The translations under genes and the position numbers were made by a program. Source: Planctomycetota bacterium (GTDB lineage: Bacteria; Planctomycetota; UBA1135; UBA2386). From it: a stretch of 64,000 nucleotides of DNA. A model generated the notes under the pieces. That model ran no database searches and was not told where the DNA came from. It was given only the letters and a program-made list of their open reading frames with translations. Below are positions 42,262-51,975 of the stretch, piece after piece (position 1 is the first letter of the stretch; every line of letters begins with the position of its first letter). The DNA lies in contig JACKIB010000024.1 of the NCBI GenBank assembly GCA_020638695.1, positions 1 through 64,000 on the forward strand. Direction: 5' to 3'.

Positions 42262-44018
42262 CGGCAGTGTCCCAGCGCGATCATCGCGTAGGCCGTGCAG
42301 CAGAGGTCGAGCGACTCGTACCAGCGGCCATTCTCGCTGTTCAGCCACCCGCCGCTCTTGCCCTGCAGCGCCTCGAGCTTGGCGCGCATCGCCTGGCGCC
42401 AGTGCACGGTACCGCTCGGCTGCGGTGCCGCACCGGGTGTGGCCTTGTCGCGGCTGAACAGCGTGATCTCCTCGATGCCCGCGGTGTCGAGGGCCTGCGC
42501 CATCACCATGTAGTAGTAGTACAGTCCCTGGTAGCGCGCCTTCTTGCCGAGCCGCGGATCGCTGCCGGGGTTGGTGTCGAGATCCCAGTTGTTGCCGGCC
42601 CAACGGACCACCGCCTGGATGCGCGGGTCGTCACGCTTGAGACCGCACAGGGTGTACGCCTTGAGCAGCGCGTAGGTCATCGATCCGTAGCTGCGCGGGA
42701 TCTTGCTGCCGTCGGGCAGGTCGATGTAGCCGGCCGGCGAGTTGCCTTGAAAGTACATCGCCCCGCCGTCGTCGCCGCTGGTCATGGTCTGCCACTCGCC
42801 CGAGTCGTCCTTGGTGCGGTAGCGGAACGGGTTGACCTTCTTGAGATTCTGCGTGCGCTGCAGGAACACCAGTGCCTTGGCCAGGGCTTCGTCCTTGGCT
42901 TCGAGACCTGATTCGCGCAGTGCCTGCACCGCCATGTGGGTGTTCGACAGATCACCGCGTTCGTCGCCGCCGTAGCCCATCGACCCGTAGTCGCGGTCGG
43001 ATGGATCGTACTGCCGCGCTTCGACGTTCTGCATCGCCAGGATCCACCGCTGGGCGCGCTGCAGCACCGTGCGGTACGCCGGATCGCCCGAGCGGGACAG
43101 CGCCATCACCGCGGCGCAGGTGGCGTAGTTGAGGCTGTTCGTCCCGATCGCACCGTCTTCGCGCTGCTGCGATGCGAGCCACGCCAGGCCCTGATCGATC
43201 ACCTTCTGCTCGGCTGCACTGCGTCGATCGCGCGGCTTGGATTGCACGGCAGCGAGTGCCAATCCGCTCAAGCCGACGTCGAAGTGCTTGAGGAAACCCC
43301 CATCCTTGCCGGCGCGGACCGGCATGTAGAACTTGCCCGCCTCCTGCTTGGTCAACAGGAAGTCGATCCCGCGCTGCTGGACCGGGGACCACGCGGTGGA
43401 CGCGGCGGTGGCCTGGGAGTTGTCGCCGCGCGCCGCGACTTGCGCGCGGACCATCTCGACCAACGCGCGGACATTGGCGCCCAGATCGGGCTTGCCGGAG
43501 CCGTCGGTCAACGGGCCGCGGGCGAGTTGCTTTGAGGTGGCGCCGAGCCCGTCGCCCGGTCGGACTTCGAGGAATGCGCTGCTGCGCTTGGGTGCCTGAC
43601 GCCGCACCCACGACAGACCGCTCTCGATCTCCTGGGCGTACGCCTTGGGTTCGAGCGCGCGCATCGCGTCGATCACCCAGAGCGTGGTCTCCACCGCGTT
43701 GCTGTCGCCCTTGTCGGCGAACGACCCGTCGGCGCGCCGGCACGAGAACAGGAACTTCATCGGTCCGCGCACGATCCGCCCATCCGACAGGCTGTAGAAC
43801 CGGTGACAGTTGCCCATCGCCGTCAGCACCATGGCGGTCTGGCGGCAGGAGCCATCGGCGAGCGATTTGTCGTCGTTGGTGCGGCGGGTGAAGAACCGCA
43901 CCAGGCCGTCGACTTCGCGCGAGAACGGGCTGCGTTGCGCGGGGACGAGGTCGGCGGTGGTGACGATCGCCGCGAGCAAGGCGAGCGAGAGGTGCGGGCG
44001 CGTGAAGGAGCGGGCCAT
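42258..44018 (-). CDS. Secreted alpha/alpha-toroid protein (prenyltransferase/squalene-cyclase-like repeats)
   Basis: Protein of 586 aa. The ATG at 44018 starts a signal peptide ending near LVPAQ. Repeated segments of the terpenoid-cyclase/alpha-macroglobulin TED type follow: GLAWLASQQREDGAIG, AMGNCHRF, RWILAMQNVEARQYDPSDRDYGSMGYGG, and KSGGWLNSENGRWYESLDLCCTAYAMIAL at the end. The DxDD cyclase motif is absent, so terpene cyclisation is unlikely; such exported toroids are widespread in planctomycetes with unknown function. Overlaps the FAH gene by 4 nt. Confidence 0.8.
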   Translation of the reverse strand: MARSFTRPHLSLALLAAIVTTADLVPAQRSPFSREVDGLVRFFTRRTNDDKSLADGSCRQTAMVLTAMGNCHRFYSLSDGRIVRGPMKFLFSCRRADGSFADKGDSNAVETTLWVIDAMRALEPKAYAQEIESGLSWVRRQAPKRSSAFLEVRPGDGLGATSKQLARGPLTDGSGKPDLGANVRALVEMVRAQVAARGDNSQATAASTAWSPVQQRGIDFLLTKQEAGKFYMPVRAGKDGGFLKHFDVGLSGLALAAVQSKPRDRRSAAEQKVIDQGLAWLASQQREDGAIGTNSLNYATCAAVMALSRSGDPAYRTVLQRAQRWILAMQNVEARQYDPSDRDYGSMGYGGDERGDLSNTHMAVQALRESGLEAKDEALAKALVFLQRTQNLKKVNPFRYRTKDDSGEWQTMTSGDDGGAMYFQGNSPAGYIDLPDGSKIPRSYGSMTYALLKAYTLCGLKRDDPRIQAVVRWAGNNWDLDTNPGSDPRLGKKARYQGLYYYYMVMAQALDTAGIEEITLFSRDKATPGAAPQPSGTVHWRQAMRAKLEALQGKSGGWLNSENGRWYESLDLCCTAYAMIALGHCR

Positions 44019-44076
44019 GATGGAGATGGGGTGCGGGGTCTGGATCCGGGATCGGAGCAAGGGTAGGACAGCGCGC

Positions 44077-44745
44077 TTGACAGCCCAAACGGTAACCCCT
44101 CGCGGCAGTTCAGGCGCCCCGTGGGCCGGGCCCGCGGTGGCGTACTTCGCCAAGGCTCCACGCCCCGGCTCGGTGAAGACCCGGCTGTGTCCACCGCTCA
44201 CAACCGAGGAAGCCGCGGCGATCTACGGCGCTTTCCTGTGCCGGATCGTGGTGCCGGTACCGGGTGCGCGGACACACGTGTTCGGCTGGCCCGAAGATGA
44301 GCTGACGATGATCGAAGCACACCTCGCACCGGAGGTGCGTAGCGGCGGCCTCGTTCTGCGCCCGCAACGCGGTGACGACCTGTGGGGGCGAATGCGCAGC
44401 TGCTTCGACGAGTTGTTTGCCGCAGGGCACGCACCGGTGGTGATCCGCAACACCGACTCGCCCGAGGTGGGGGTGGAAACCGTGCGTGAGGCGATCGACC
44501 GTGCGGCCCCGGGGCGTGTCGTGCTCGGCCCCGATTTCGGCGGCGGCTACTACTTGGTGGCGTTGTGCGCGCCGTGCCCGGAGCTGTTCGCTCCCGTCGA
44601 GGGTGGTGCCGCCGCGGTGTTCACCGCGACCCGTGAGCGGGCGCGGCGGCTCGGGCTGGAAGTGGTGGAGCTGGTGCCGCGACCCGACGTCGACACCTAC
44701 GCCGACCTGCTGGCGATGTGGGCGCGGCGCGTGGACCAGGGGTAG
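44077..44745 (+). CDS. TIGR04282/DUF2064 family glycosyltransferase-like protein
   Basis: About 222 aa. Conserved words are AYFAKAPRPGSVKTRLCPPL near the N-terminus, VIRNTDSPEV near 125 and the VLGPDFGGGYYLVAL block near 150; PEGGAAAVFTAT-like text follows. The family belongs to the nucleotide-diphospho-sugar transferase fold (arsenosugar-type and related). No ATG precedes the conserved start: TTG at 44077 is used here, and a GTG at 44137 would begin just three residues before FAKAP. It is divergent from the toroid gene with only 58 bp between the starts. Confidence 0.78.
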   Translation: MTAQTVTPRGSSGAPWAGPAVAYFAKAPRPGSVKTRLCPPLTTEEAAAIYGAFLCRIVVPVPGARTHVFGWPEDELTMIEAHLAPEVRSGGLVLRPQRGDDLWGRMRSCFDELFAAGHAPVVIRNTDSPEVGVETVREAIDRAAPGRVVLGPDFGGGYYLVALCAPCPELFAPVEGGAAAVFTATRERARRLGLEVVELVPRPDVDTYADLLAMWARRVDQG

Positions 44746-44760
44746 CGCGGAGAGCGCGCT
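44744..44760 (+). terminator. Short hairpin at the end of the DUF2064 gene
   Basis: AGCGCG (44744-44749) pairs with CGCGCT (44755-44760) around GAGAG, overlapping the stop codon. Weak but well placed; no T-run. Confidence 0.35.
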
Positions 44761-44926
44761 CCACGGGGTCCGCGCGCACCACCCCATGGCATTGCGCACT
44801 CCGGGGCCCGGCGCCCGTCGCGCGGTCGATTTCGCATCGGCCCCGCGTGGATCGACATCGTGCACGGCCGTTTCGCGCCTTCCCCCGCGCCGCCGGTGCG
44901 GGGACGATGCGGCTTCCATCGGACCC

Positions 44927-47023
44927 ATGCTGCGCACGTTCCTCCTCGTCCTCGCCGCGGTCACCGCGAGTTCCCCCGTCGCGGCGCAGTGCGCCAAGCC
45001 CGATGTCCCGAGTCCCGGCTTGCCCACCCAGCAGGTCCTCGACACGGTGGTCACCTACAGCGACGGCTACCGTACCAAGGTCAACCTCGTCTACCCATCC
45101 GCGCCGGTGCCGAGCTGCAAATGGCCGCTGGTCGTCGCGATTCCGGGCCTGGGTTACAGCCGGCTGGCCGATGCCGACATCGCCAAGCGCGGCTACGCGG
45201 TGGTGAGCTACGACGTCCGCGGTCAGGGTGACGCGCGGACCATGAACGCGACCAGCTCCGGGCTCGACTTCTACGGACCCGGCGAGAAGTACGACCTCGC
45301 CGAGATCGTCGCGTTCGCCCGTGCCAAGTGGAGCGGTGTGGTCAGCGCGACCCAACTCGGCGTGGTCGGCGGAAGTCAGGGCGGGATCCATGCCTGGTTC
45401 GCGGCCGCGCACAGCGAGCAGACCCTGGTGGTGGCGGGCCGGGGCACGATCCGGTTCCCGCGCGTGAAGGCCGCCGTCGCACAGGACTTCGTGCCCGATC
45501 CGCTGCTGTTCACCCACCCCAACGGTGGGACGCAGTGGGGCATGGGTTACTTGAACTTCCTGCTCGCCCCCAATCCGCCGGCGGTCTACGAGCCGCGGCA
45601 CCTGAGTGACCTCGAGCGGTACTTCCTCGCCCAGGATCCGACCGGACACCGCGCCGCTCTGCTCGCCCAGCCCGGGCGCGACGTGACACGGTTGCTGAAG
45701 GACACGCAGGTGCCGACGCTGTTCGTCGGCGGCTACTACGACGAGCTCAACAGCGGGCACGGCTACTCGTTCATGGTGCGGCAGATGAACGACCGCTACA
45801 TGCACGGGATTCTGTCGACGATCGGTCACGGCGCGGCGCACAACGCCGTCGAGGCCGACCTGCGGGTGGCCGCACGGGACCTGTGGCTCGACCACCACCT
45901 CTGGGACGTGCCCAATCTGGCGTCTCGGGTGGAGCGCTGGAGTTTCGGCGTGGTACCCGCCTCGACCGCTGCCTATCTCGACCCGAGCACCCTGTGGGCG
46001 CATCGCGGCGCCGACGATCCGACGCCGACCGGGGTGTTGCGCGAGACGCATTGGCTGACCGACCGAGGCGTACTCACCACGACCGAGCCGAGCAGCGGTG
46101 TCCCGACCGAGATCGTCCACGCGGTCGCGACGACCTTCACCCCCAAGCGCTTCCACGACGACGCGTCGCAGCGCCTCCTGCCTCAGGTACTCGCGGGCAT
46201 TCCCCTGTCCGAGCGGGTTTTTCGCGCCGCGCCGCTCGCGGCCGACACCGAGCTCGACGGCGACCCGCGGGTCAGTTTCGCGGTGGTTCCCGATGCCGAG
46301 CGGTTCGTGGTCGCCGCGGTGCTGCGCGCGGTGCTACCGGGGCAGTCCGGCACCTTCATGATTGCGCACCACGGCTCGGGGGTGCTCGGGGCGACCCCGA
46401 ACCAGCTGATGCGCCTCGAGTTCGACCTGTCGCCGGCGCACATCGTGCTGCCGCGCGGCACAGTGCTCGAGCTGGTGCTGCGCAACCACTGGATGGTCGA
46501 GGCACCGATGCCCACGGCGCTGGTCGCGGCGCCCTACTTCCAGAGTTCGAAGGTGCGCGTCGAGCACGGGCGCGGCGACCTCGCCAGTTGGCTGCAGGTC
46601 CCGCGGCGTCCGCGTCCGGGGGTCGGGCTGGTCAGTCCGCGGACCACGCTCGAGGTGCGCAATCCGGTGGCCTTTCCGATGACGGTGCGCGGCCATCCGT
46701 CGCGTGCGGGCTACTCGGCGTGGACCTTCTGCAGCATGTCCGGCCACACTCCTGGCGCGGTGGTGGGCGGGGTCTCCCTGCCGCTGGTGCAGGATGCGCT
46801 GATGGGTGCGTTGATCGGGTTTTCGACCACCCAGTACTTTCCCGGGTTCGTCGGGACGCTCGACCAGAACGGGGAGCTCGGATTGGCAGTGCAGTTCCAC
46901 ACCATGGGGACGCTGCCCATCGAACTGATCGGCGCTCGACTGTCGTTCGCCACCCTGGTGATCGAGGCGTTTGGCCCGTTCGCCGCGGTGGCCAGTGATC
47001 CGCTGGACCTGTACCTCCGCTGA
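44927..47023 (+). CDS. Secreted CocE/NonD-family (X-Pro dipeptidyl-peptidase-like) hydrolase
   Basis: Protein of 698 aa. ATG 44927 starts a signal peptide (cleavage near AAQC). The alpha/beta hydrolase core has the nucleophile elbow GVVGGSQGGIHAW near residue 150, an acidic residue in LFVGGYYDELNSGH near 265 and the His in STIGHGAAHN near 300, an intact triad. A beta-sandwich (X-Pro DPP C-domain) follows from about 410 to 560. The last 130 residues are an extra module (GFVGTLDQNGELGLAVQF) weakly like the tails of the 5044 and 39728 proteins. Probably hydrolyses esters or peptides outside the cell. Confidence 0.82.
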   Translation: MLRTFLLVLAAVTASSPVAAQCAKPDVPSPGLPTQQVLDTVVTYSDGYRTKVNLVYPSAPVPSCKWPLVVAIPGLGYSRLADADIAKRGYAVVSYDVRGQGDARTMNATSSGLDFYGPGEKYDLAEIVAFARAKWSGVVSATQLGVVGGSQGGIHAWFAAAHSEQTLVVAGRGTIRFPRVKAAVAQDFVPDPLLFTHPNGGTQWGMGYLNFLLAPNPPAVYEPRHLSDLERYFLAQDPTGHRAALLAQPGRDVTRLLKDTQVPTLFVGGYYDELNSGHGYSFMVRQMNDRYMHGILSTIGHGAAHNAVEADLRVAARDLWLDHHLWDVPNLASRVERWSFGVVPASTAAYLDPSTLWAHRGADDPTPTGVLRETHWLTDRGVLTTTEPSSGVPTEIVHAVATTFTPKRFHDDASQRLLPQVLAGIPLSERVFRAAPLAADTELDGDPRVSFAVVPDAERFVVAAVLRAVLPGQSGTFMIAHHGSGVLGATPNQLMRLEFDLSPAHIVLPRGTVLELVLRNHWMVEAPMPTALVAAPYFQSSKVRVEHGRGDLASWLQVPRRPRPGVGLVSPRTTLEVRNPVAFPMTVRGHPSRAGYSAWTFCSMSGHTPGAVVGGVSLPLVQDALMGALIGFSTTQYFPGFVGTLDQNGELGLAVQFHTMGTLPIELIGARLSFATLVIEAFGPFAAVASDPLDLYLR

Positions 47024-47054
47024 GCCGTCGGGCCGCGGGTCGTGTTCGCACGGT

Positions 47055-47073
47055 GGCGGTCCGTGATACCGCC
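47055..47073 (+). terminator. Hairpin after the CocE-like gene
   Basis: GGCGGT (47055-47060) pairs with ACCGCC (47068-47073), 7-nt loop, 32 nt after the stop. The remaining gap to 47302 shows no gene and must hold the promoter of the iron-importer operon. Confidence 0.35.
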
Positions 47074-47301
47074 GCGGACCGGTGCGCTGGTCGAAACCCC
47101 TTTGCCCGTAGACCGCATTTCGCATCGACGATGCGGGCGTGTTGCTACGCTTGCGTGACGTTTCGAGTCGTCGACGGCGCGGCGGGCAGGGCGAACCTCC
47201 ACGGCACGCACTTCGCCAAGGAAGCGGTCATCCCACCGCTCGCCATCGGCGAACACCATCGTGCCCGCTCGTCGACCCCGCCCTCTGCTCCCCCGGACCC
47301 C

Positions 47302-48321
47302 ATGATCGACCTCCGCCCTGCCCTGTGCTCGCTCGCCGCACTGGCTCTCACCGCCTGTGGTCGGGGGCCTGACGTGCAGCTCTACGTCGCCCTCGACCAG
47401 GAACACTCCCAGGCGATGGTGCAGCGTTTCGAGGCGAAGTCGGGAATGCGGGTGAAGGCTCGCTACGACACCGAAGCGTCGAAGACCGTCGGTCTGGTCA
47501 GCGCGCTGATCGAGGAAGCACCGCGACCGCGGTGCGACGTGTTCTGGAACAACGAGCTGGCGCAGACGGTGCGGCTCGCCCAGAAGGGTGTGCTGCAGGC
47601 CTACGCCTCGCCCGCCGCCGCGGGAATCCCCGCGCGCTACCGCGATCCGAAGGCCCTGTGGCACGGGTTCGCGGCGCGGGCGCGGGTGTTCATCGTCAAC
47701 ACCAAGCGGATACCGGATCCAAAGGACTACCCGCGCCGGCTGCGGGATCTGATCGATCCGAAGTGGAAGGGGCAGTGCGCGATCGCGCGACCGCTCACCG
47801 GGACCACGCTCACCCATTTCACCGCGTTGCGACTGGCGATGGGTGAGCAGAAGCTCGACGAGTTCATCGCAGCGATGCGCAGCAACGAGGTTGCGTTCCT
47901 GCAGAGCAACGGGGCGACCATGAAGGAGACCGCGTCCGGCAAGCTCGCGTTCGCGCTCACCGACACCGACGACTTTCACGTCGCGCTGCGCAAGGGCAAT
48001 CCGGTGGCCGCGGTGTTCCCCGACCAGGAAGACGGAGGGCTCGGCACGATGTTGATCCCCAACTCGGTGGCGATGGTCAAGGGCGCACCGCACCCCGAGG
48101 CGGCCCGCAAACTGATCGACTTCATCCTGTCGAAGGAGGTCGAGGGACTGTTGGCCGCGGCGCGCTCCGCGCAGATCCCGCTGCGCGCCGACGTCACCGG
48201 CCCGAGCGAGGCGCAGATCCTGCGGATCGGCGCGTTCCGGCAGATGGCGTGGGAGCCGCAGGCGACGGCCGGTGCGCTGAGTGCTGCAGCAACCCACTTC
48301 GCCAAGGTATTCGGCGGCTGA
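47302..48321 (+). CDS. Iron(III)-type ABC transporter substrate-binding lipoprotein
   Basis: Protein of 339 aa with the lipobox LALTACG at about 13-19, hence membrane-anchored outside the cytoplasm. The mature protein starts VQLYVALDQEHSQAMVQRFE, as in FbpA/FutA-type iron-binding proteins, with CDVFWNNELAQTVRLAQKG near 85 and ARARVFIVNTKRI near 130. The two Tyr pairs of ferric-binding proteins are not obvious, so the metal or anion carried is uncertain. First gene of an operon with permease, ATPase, pentaheme cytochrome and HEAT protein. Confidence 0.85.
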   Translation: MIDLRPALCSLAALALTACGRGPDVQLYVALDQEHSQAMVQRFEAKSGMRVKARYDTEASKTVGLVSALIEEAPRPRCDVFWNNELAQTVRLAQKGVLQAYASPAAAGIPARYRDPKALWHGFAARARVFIVNTKRIPDPKDYPRRLRDLIDPKWKGQCAIARPLTGTTLTHFTALRLAMGEQKLDEFIAAMRSNEVAFLQSNGATMKETASGKLAFALTDTDDFHVALRKGNPVAAVFPDQEDGGLGTMLIPNSVAMVKGAPHPEAARKLIDFILSKEVEGLLAAARSAQIPLRADVTGPSEAQILRIGAFRQMAWEPQATAGALSAAATHFAKVFGG

Positions 48322-48336
48322 GCCACAGGAGCCGAC

Positions 48337-49947
48337 GTGCGCCACTTGCCCTTGAGTCTCGCCGCGACCTTCTGCGTGCTGTTCCTCGGCGCGCCGTTGC
48401 TGGTCATGGCGTGGTCGACCGTGTTCAGTGAAGACGGGTTCACCCTGCAGGCGTACGGCCAGCTGTTGGCGGAACCGATCGACCGCTTGCAGATGCGCAA
48501 CACCTTGGCGCTCGGTGCCACGTCGACCGTGATCGCGCTGCTGCTCGGCGGCGGCCACGCGTTCCTCACGCACCGCACCGACATGCCGGGTGCTGCCTGG
48601 CTCGCACCGCTCGGCGCCGCGCCGCTGGCGATTCCGCCGATCGTCGTGGCGATGGGGTTTTCCGACCTCGGCAAGACCTGGGGATTCTCGGTGTCCGGTT
48701 TCATGATCTGTGCGCTGCTGCTCGGCATCAGCTACGCACCGCTGGTCGCGGTGATGACGGCGCGTGGCCTGCGCAGCGTCGACGGTCGCGCGTACGAGGC
48801 GGTCTTGCTGACCCGCGGCCGCGCTCCCGCGGAGCGGATGCTCCTGCGGATGGTGCGCCCGGAGATCGCCGCCGGATGTCTGTTCGCTCTGGTGTTCGTC
48901 GTCTCGGAGCATGGCGTACCGGAGTTCCTGACCGTCAAGGGCAAGACCTGGCACACCTATGCCGAGGGGGTATTCGCCCGCTGGACCCGCCGCGCCACCG
49001 GAGTGAGCCACGCCGACCTCGTCTCGCCGATCGTGGCGGCGGTGCCGCTGCTATTGATCATCGCGGTGGCGCTGTTCTTCGCTCTGCGGTTGCGCGCCCA
49101 CACCGACCTACGCAGTGTCCGGCCGCCCCTGCCGCGCCGTTCCTTGGGTCGCTTGCGTATCCCGGCATTGCTGCTGCCGCTGGTCTACCTCGGGGCCGGG
49201 ATCGGCGTGCCGCTGGTGGTGCTGTCGCGCTGGGCCGCCGGATCGACCCAGGTCGACACTCCGATGGGCTTCGCGCAGGTGCGCCACAACGTGCAGGCCG
49301 CGTTCTCCCAGGCAGGCACGGATCTCACCACCACGATCGTGGTAGCGGCGGCCACCGCCGTGCTGGTGTTGCTGATCGCCATGCCGATCGCGTTCCGTGC
49401 CGCCGGGCGCTGGCCGGTGCTCCAGCACCTGAGCGTGGTGCCGATAGCGGTGCCGGCCATCTTGCTGGGGATGGGGCTGGTGAAAGTGTGGAACAGTCCG
49501 TTGGTGGCGGACTGGCTGTACTCGTGGAGCGGCGACTTCTACGGTACGGCCGGATTGCTCACCTGTGGCTATGCCGCCCGCTTCCTGCCGTTCGGCGTTC
49601 TGGCGCTGACCCAGTCGCTCCAGCGCCAAGCGGCCAGTGTCGGGGAGGCGGCGCAGCTGTCGGCGCGCACTCCGCTGGCCCGCTTCCTGCGCATTCGGCT
49701 GCCGCTGCTGATGCCGGCGGGCTGGTCGGCGATGTGCCTGGTGTTCGTGTTGGGGTTGCGCGAACTCGACCTGGCGGTCGTGCTGCCTGCCGGCAACGAA
49801 ACGGTGGTCCGTCGGCTGTCCAACGTGGTGCACTTCGGGGGCGAAGACATGGGAGGGGCGCTTGCCCTCATGTTGCTCGGCGTCGCGGTGCTGGTTCCCC
49901 TGATCGTCGTGTTGGTCACCGGCCGTCGGTTGACCTCGCTGTCCTGA
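48337..49947 (+). CDS. Iron-type ABC transporter permease, two fused domains
   Basis: Protein of 536 aa with about twelve membrane helices. It is a tandem fusion of two BPD_transp_1 domains, the FbpB/SfuB layout. The two cytoplasmic EAA loops are visible: YEAVLLTRGRAPAERMLLRMV near 150 and EAAQLSARTPLARFLRIRLPLL near 435. GTG start at 48337 is preceded by CAGGAG 7 nt upstream, a good ribosome-binding site. It lies 15 nt after the binding-protein gene. Confidence 0.9.
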   Translation: MRHLPLSLAATFCVLFLGAPLLVMAWSTVFSEDGFTLQAYGQLLAEPIDRLQMRNTLALGATSTVIALLLGGGHAFLTHRTDMPGAAWLAPLGAAPLAIPPIVVAMGFSDLGKTWGFSVSGFMICALLLGISYAPLVAVMTARGLRSVDGRAYEAVLLTRGRAPAERMLLRMVRPEIAAGCLFALVFVVSEHGVPEFLTVKGKTWHTYAEGVFARWTRRATGVSHADLVSPIVAAVPLLLIIAVALFFALRLRAHTDLRSVRPPLPRRSLGRLRIPALLLPLVYLGAGIGVPLVVLSRWAAGSTQVDTPMGFAQVRHNVQAAFSQAGTDLTTTIVVAAATAVLVLLIAMPIAFRAAGRWPVLQHLSVVPIAVPAILLGMGLVKVWNSPLVADWLYSWSGDFYGTAGLLTCGYAARFLPFGVLALTQSLQRQAASVGEAAQLSARTPLARFLRIRLPLLMPAGWSAMCLVFVLGLRELDLAVVLPAGNETVVRRLSNVVHFGGEDMGGALALMLLGVAVLVPLIVVLVTGRRLTSLS

Positions 49948-49969
49948 TGCGCCAAGACCGAATCCCGCA

Positions 49970-50998
49970 ATGAGCTCGATCGAGATCCAGAATCTGGTGG
50001 CCCGTCACGGGTCGGGCTTCGTGCTCGGTCCCTGCGACCTGTCGCTCGCTGCGGGTAGTCGCACCGCGGTGATCGGCCCCTCGGGCTGCGGCAAGACCAC
50101 ACTGCTGCGCTGCATCGCCGGCCTACACCCGGGAGAGGGCCGAATCGCACTCGACGGTCAGCTGGTCAACGACCCCAAGCGCATCGTGCCGCCCAGCGCG
50201 CGGCGGATCGGGTTCGTCTTCCAAGACGGTGGGCTGTGGCCGCACTTGTCGGTGGCCGAGCACCTGTCGTTCGCCAGCCCCGGGCTCGGCACTCAGGCCG
50301 CCGAGGAGTTGTTGGCGCAGGTCGGGTTGGCGGGCCGGAGTCGCGCGCGGCCCGGTGAACTCTCCGGAGGTGAGGCGCAACGTCTGGCCCTGGCACGCGC
50401 CCTGGCGGGTGACCCGCGGATCCTGCTGCTCGACGAGCCGCTGCACTCGGTCGACACCGCGTTGCGCGGTCAGCTCGGGGTGTTGATCCGCAAGTTGGTC
50501 GACGCCCGCGGGCTGACGTTGGTGCTGGTGACCCACGACCGAGACGAGGCGCTGGCGCTCGCCGATCAGCTGGTGATTCTGAAGTCCGGGAAAGTGCTGG
50601 AGACCGGGTCGGCGGACACGCTGTTGCAGCAGCCGCGCACCGCATTCGGTGCGGCATTCCTGGCTGGAGCGACATGTGTGCCGGTATCGGTGAACGGCGG
50701 CGCGACCGTTGCCACGCCATTCGGTCCGGTCCCCAGCCCTGCCGATCGGAGCTGCCCGCACGCGTTGGTGTTGCTGCCCGGTGAGGTGGTGGTGCGCGGC
50801 GACGGGCCGGTCGAAGCCCGGGTGCTGTCGGTGTTCGGTGCCGCGGACGGCGCCCGAGCGCTGATCGACCTCGGTGGACATGCGATGCAGGTGCCGAACG
50901 ACGGCACGCTGCGGATCGGTACGACGGTGCGCGTGGCACTGCGCGGCGCGCCGCGCGTGCTACCCATGGATCGTTCGGAACAGGAGGCAAACGCGTGA
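49970..50998 (+). CDS. ABC transporter ATP-binding protein (FbpC/PotA type)
   Basis: Protein of 342 aa. Walker A GPSGCGKTT near 37, Q-loop FVFQDGGLWPHLSV near 84, signature LSGGEAQRLALARAL near 128, Walker B ILLLDEP near 150 with the D-loop HSVD, and H-loop VTHDRDEA near 187. The C-terminal 110 residues are a TOBE-like regulatory domain. It powers the permease at 48337. Its stop overlaps the cytochrome start (GTGA), and AGGAGG lies in its own last codons as the next ribosome-binding site. Confidence 0.93.
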   Translation: MSSIEIQNLVARHGSGFVLGPCDLSLAAGSRTAVIGPSGCGKTTLLRCIAGLHPGEGRIALDGQLVNDPKRIVPPSARRIGFVFQDGGLWPHLSVAEHLSFASPGLGTQAAEELLAQVGLAGRSRARPGELSGGEAQRLALARALAGDPRILLLDEPLHSVDTALRGQLGVLIRKLVDARGLTLVLVTHDRDEALALADQLVILKSGKVLETGSADTLLQQPRTAFGAAFLAGATCVPVSVNGGATVATPFGPVPSPADRSCPHALVLLPGEVVVRGDGPVEARVLSVFGAADGARALIDLGGHAMQVPNDGTLRIGTTVRVALRGAPRVLPMDRSEQEANA

Positions 50999-51975
50999 AC
51001 GGTGCGGTGCGAGGTGTCGGCCTGGCGGTGATCGCCGGGGTATTCGTCGGCGGGTGGTTGTGGGTGCGTGGCGAGCCGGAGACGAACGGAACCGGCGCTG
51101 CACACGCAGCAACCGCAGGCGTCAAGGTGAAGATGTGGCAGTCGTCACAGCAGTGCAAGTCGTGCCATCAGAAGGTGTGGGACGAGTGGTACGGCTCGCA
51201 CCACCAGATCGCCTACACCAACCCGGAGGTGCGCCGGCTCAGCGAGGACTTCCGGATCAAGGACTGCCAGGCGTGCCACCTGCCGCGGCAGGTCGCGCTC
51301 ACCGGCTTCGGCAAGCGTAGTCTGCCCCGGCAGACGCGGCCGAACGAGGGCGTCGACTGCATCACCTGCCACCTCGCCGCAGACGGTACGATCATGGGCA
51401 AGCGCGACATGCCCAAGGCGCCCTGCGCGCCGAAGGCCAATGCGGACTTCGCCTCGGTCAACATGTGCGCCAGCTGTCACAACCAACATCAGACCACCGA
51501 CCAGTGGCGCGCCAGCAAGTACGCCAAGGAGGGCAAGACCTGCCACGACTGTCACATGGGCAAGTTCGGCCACGGCTTCAATGCGGCTCACGACACCGCC
51601 ATGTTGCGCGCTGCCGGTGAGCTGACCGTCGAGTTCGCTGCGGGCGAGCTCAAGATGACCCTGTTCAACAAGGGCGCCGGTCACAACTTCCCGACCGAGG
51701 AGCGACACCGCGCACTGGACATAGAGTACGGCTTCCCCGACGCCAAGGGCGAGGTGGCGACCTGGCAGCGGGCGTATCGGTTCCGTCAGCCGTACCGCGA
51801 CGAACCCGGCGAGAACACGCAGCTTCCGGCGATGGCGAAGAAGTCGGTCTCGGCGAAGGTTCCCGAGGGCGCCGAGCGGGCCAAGGTGCGCCTGTGGTAC
51901 CGGCTCAACCCGTTCGCCAAGAACGGCGACAAGGCCAGCACCCTGCTCGAAGAGAAGGAGATCTCGTTGCGATGA
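50995..51975 (+). CDS. Pentaheme c-type cytochrome (cytochrome c554-like)
   Basis: Protein of 326 aa with an uncleaved or cleavable N-terminal hydrophobic segment at 7-24, so exported. Five CxxCH heme sites: CKSCH at 54-58, CQACH at 91-95, CITCH at 122-126, CASCH at 158-162 and CHDCH at 183-187. The spacing and the many extra His fit the cytochrome c554/multiheme family. The C-terminal 130 residues form a heme-free beta domain. GTG start at 50995 has a strong AGGAGG 8 nt upstream. It is translationally coupled to the iron-type importer, suggesting redox handling of the imported metal (inference). Confidence 0.88.
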   Translation: MNGAVRGVGLAVIAGVFVGGWLWVRGEPETNGTGAAHAATAGVKVKMWQSSQQCKSCHQKVWDEWYGSHHQIAYTNPEVRRLSEDFRIKDCQACHLPRQVALTGFGKRSLPRQTRPNEGVDCITCHLAADGTIMGKRDMPKAPCAPKANADFASVNMCASCHNQHQTTDQWRASKYAKEGKTCHDCHMGKFGHGFNAAHDTAMLRAAGELTVEFAAGELKMTLFNKGAGHNFPTEERHRALDIEYGFPDAKGEVATWQRAYRFRQPYRDEPGENTQLPAMAKKSVSAKVPEGAERAKVRLWYRLNPFAKNGDKASTLLEEKEISLR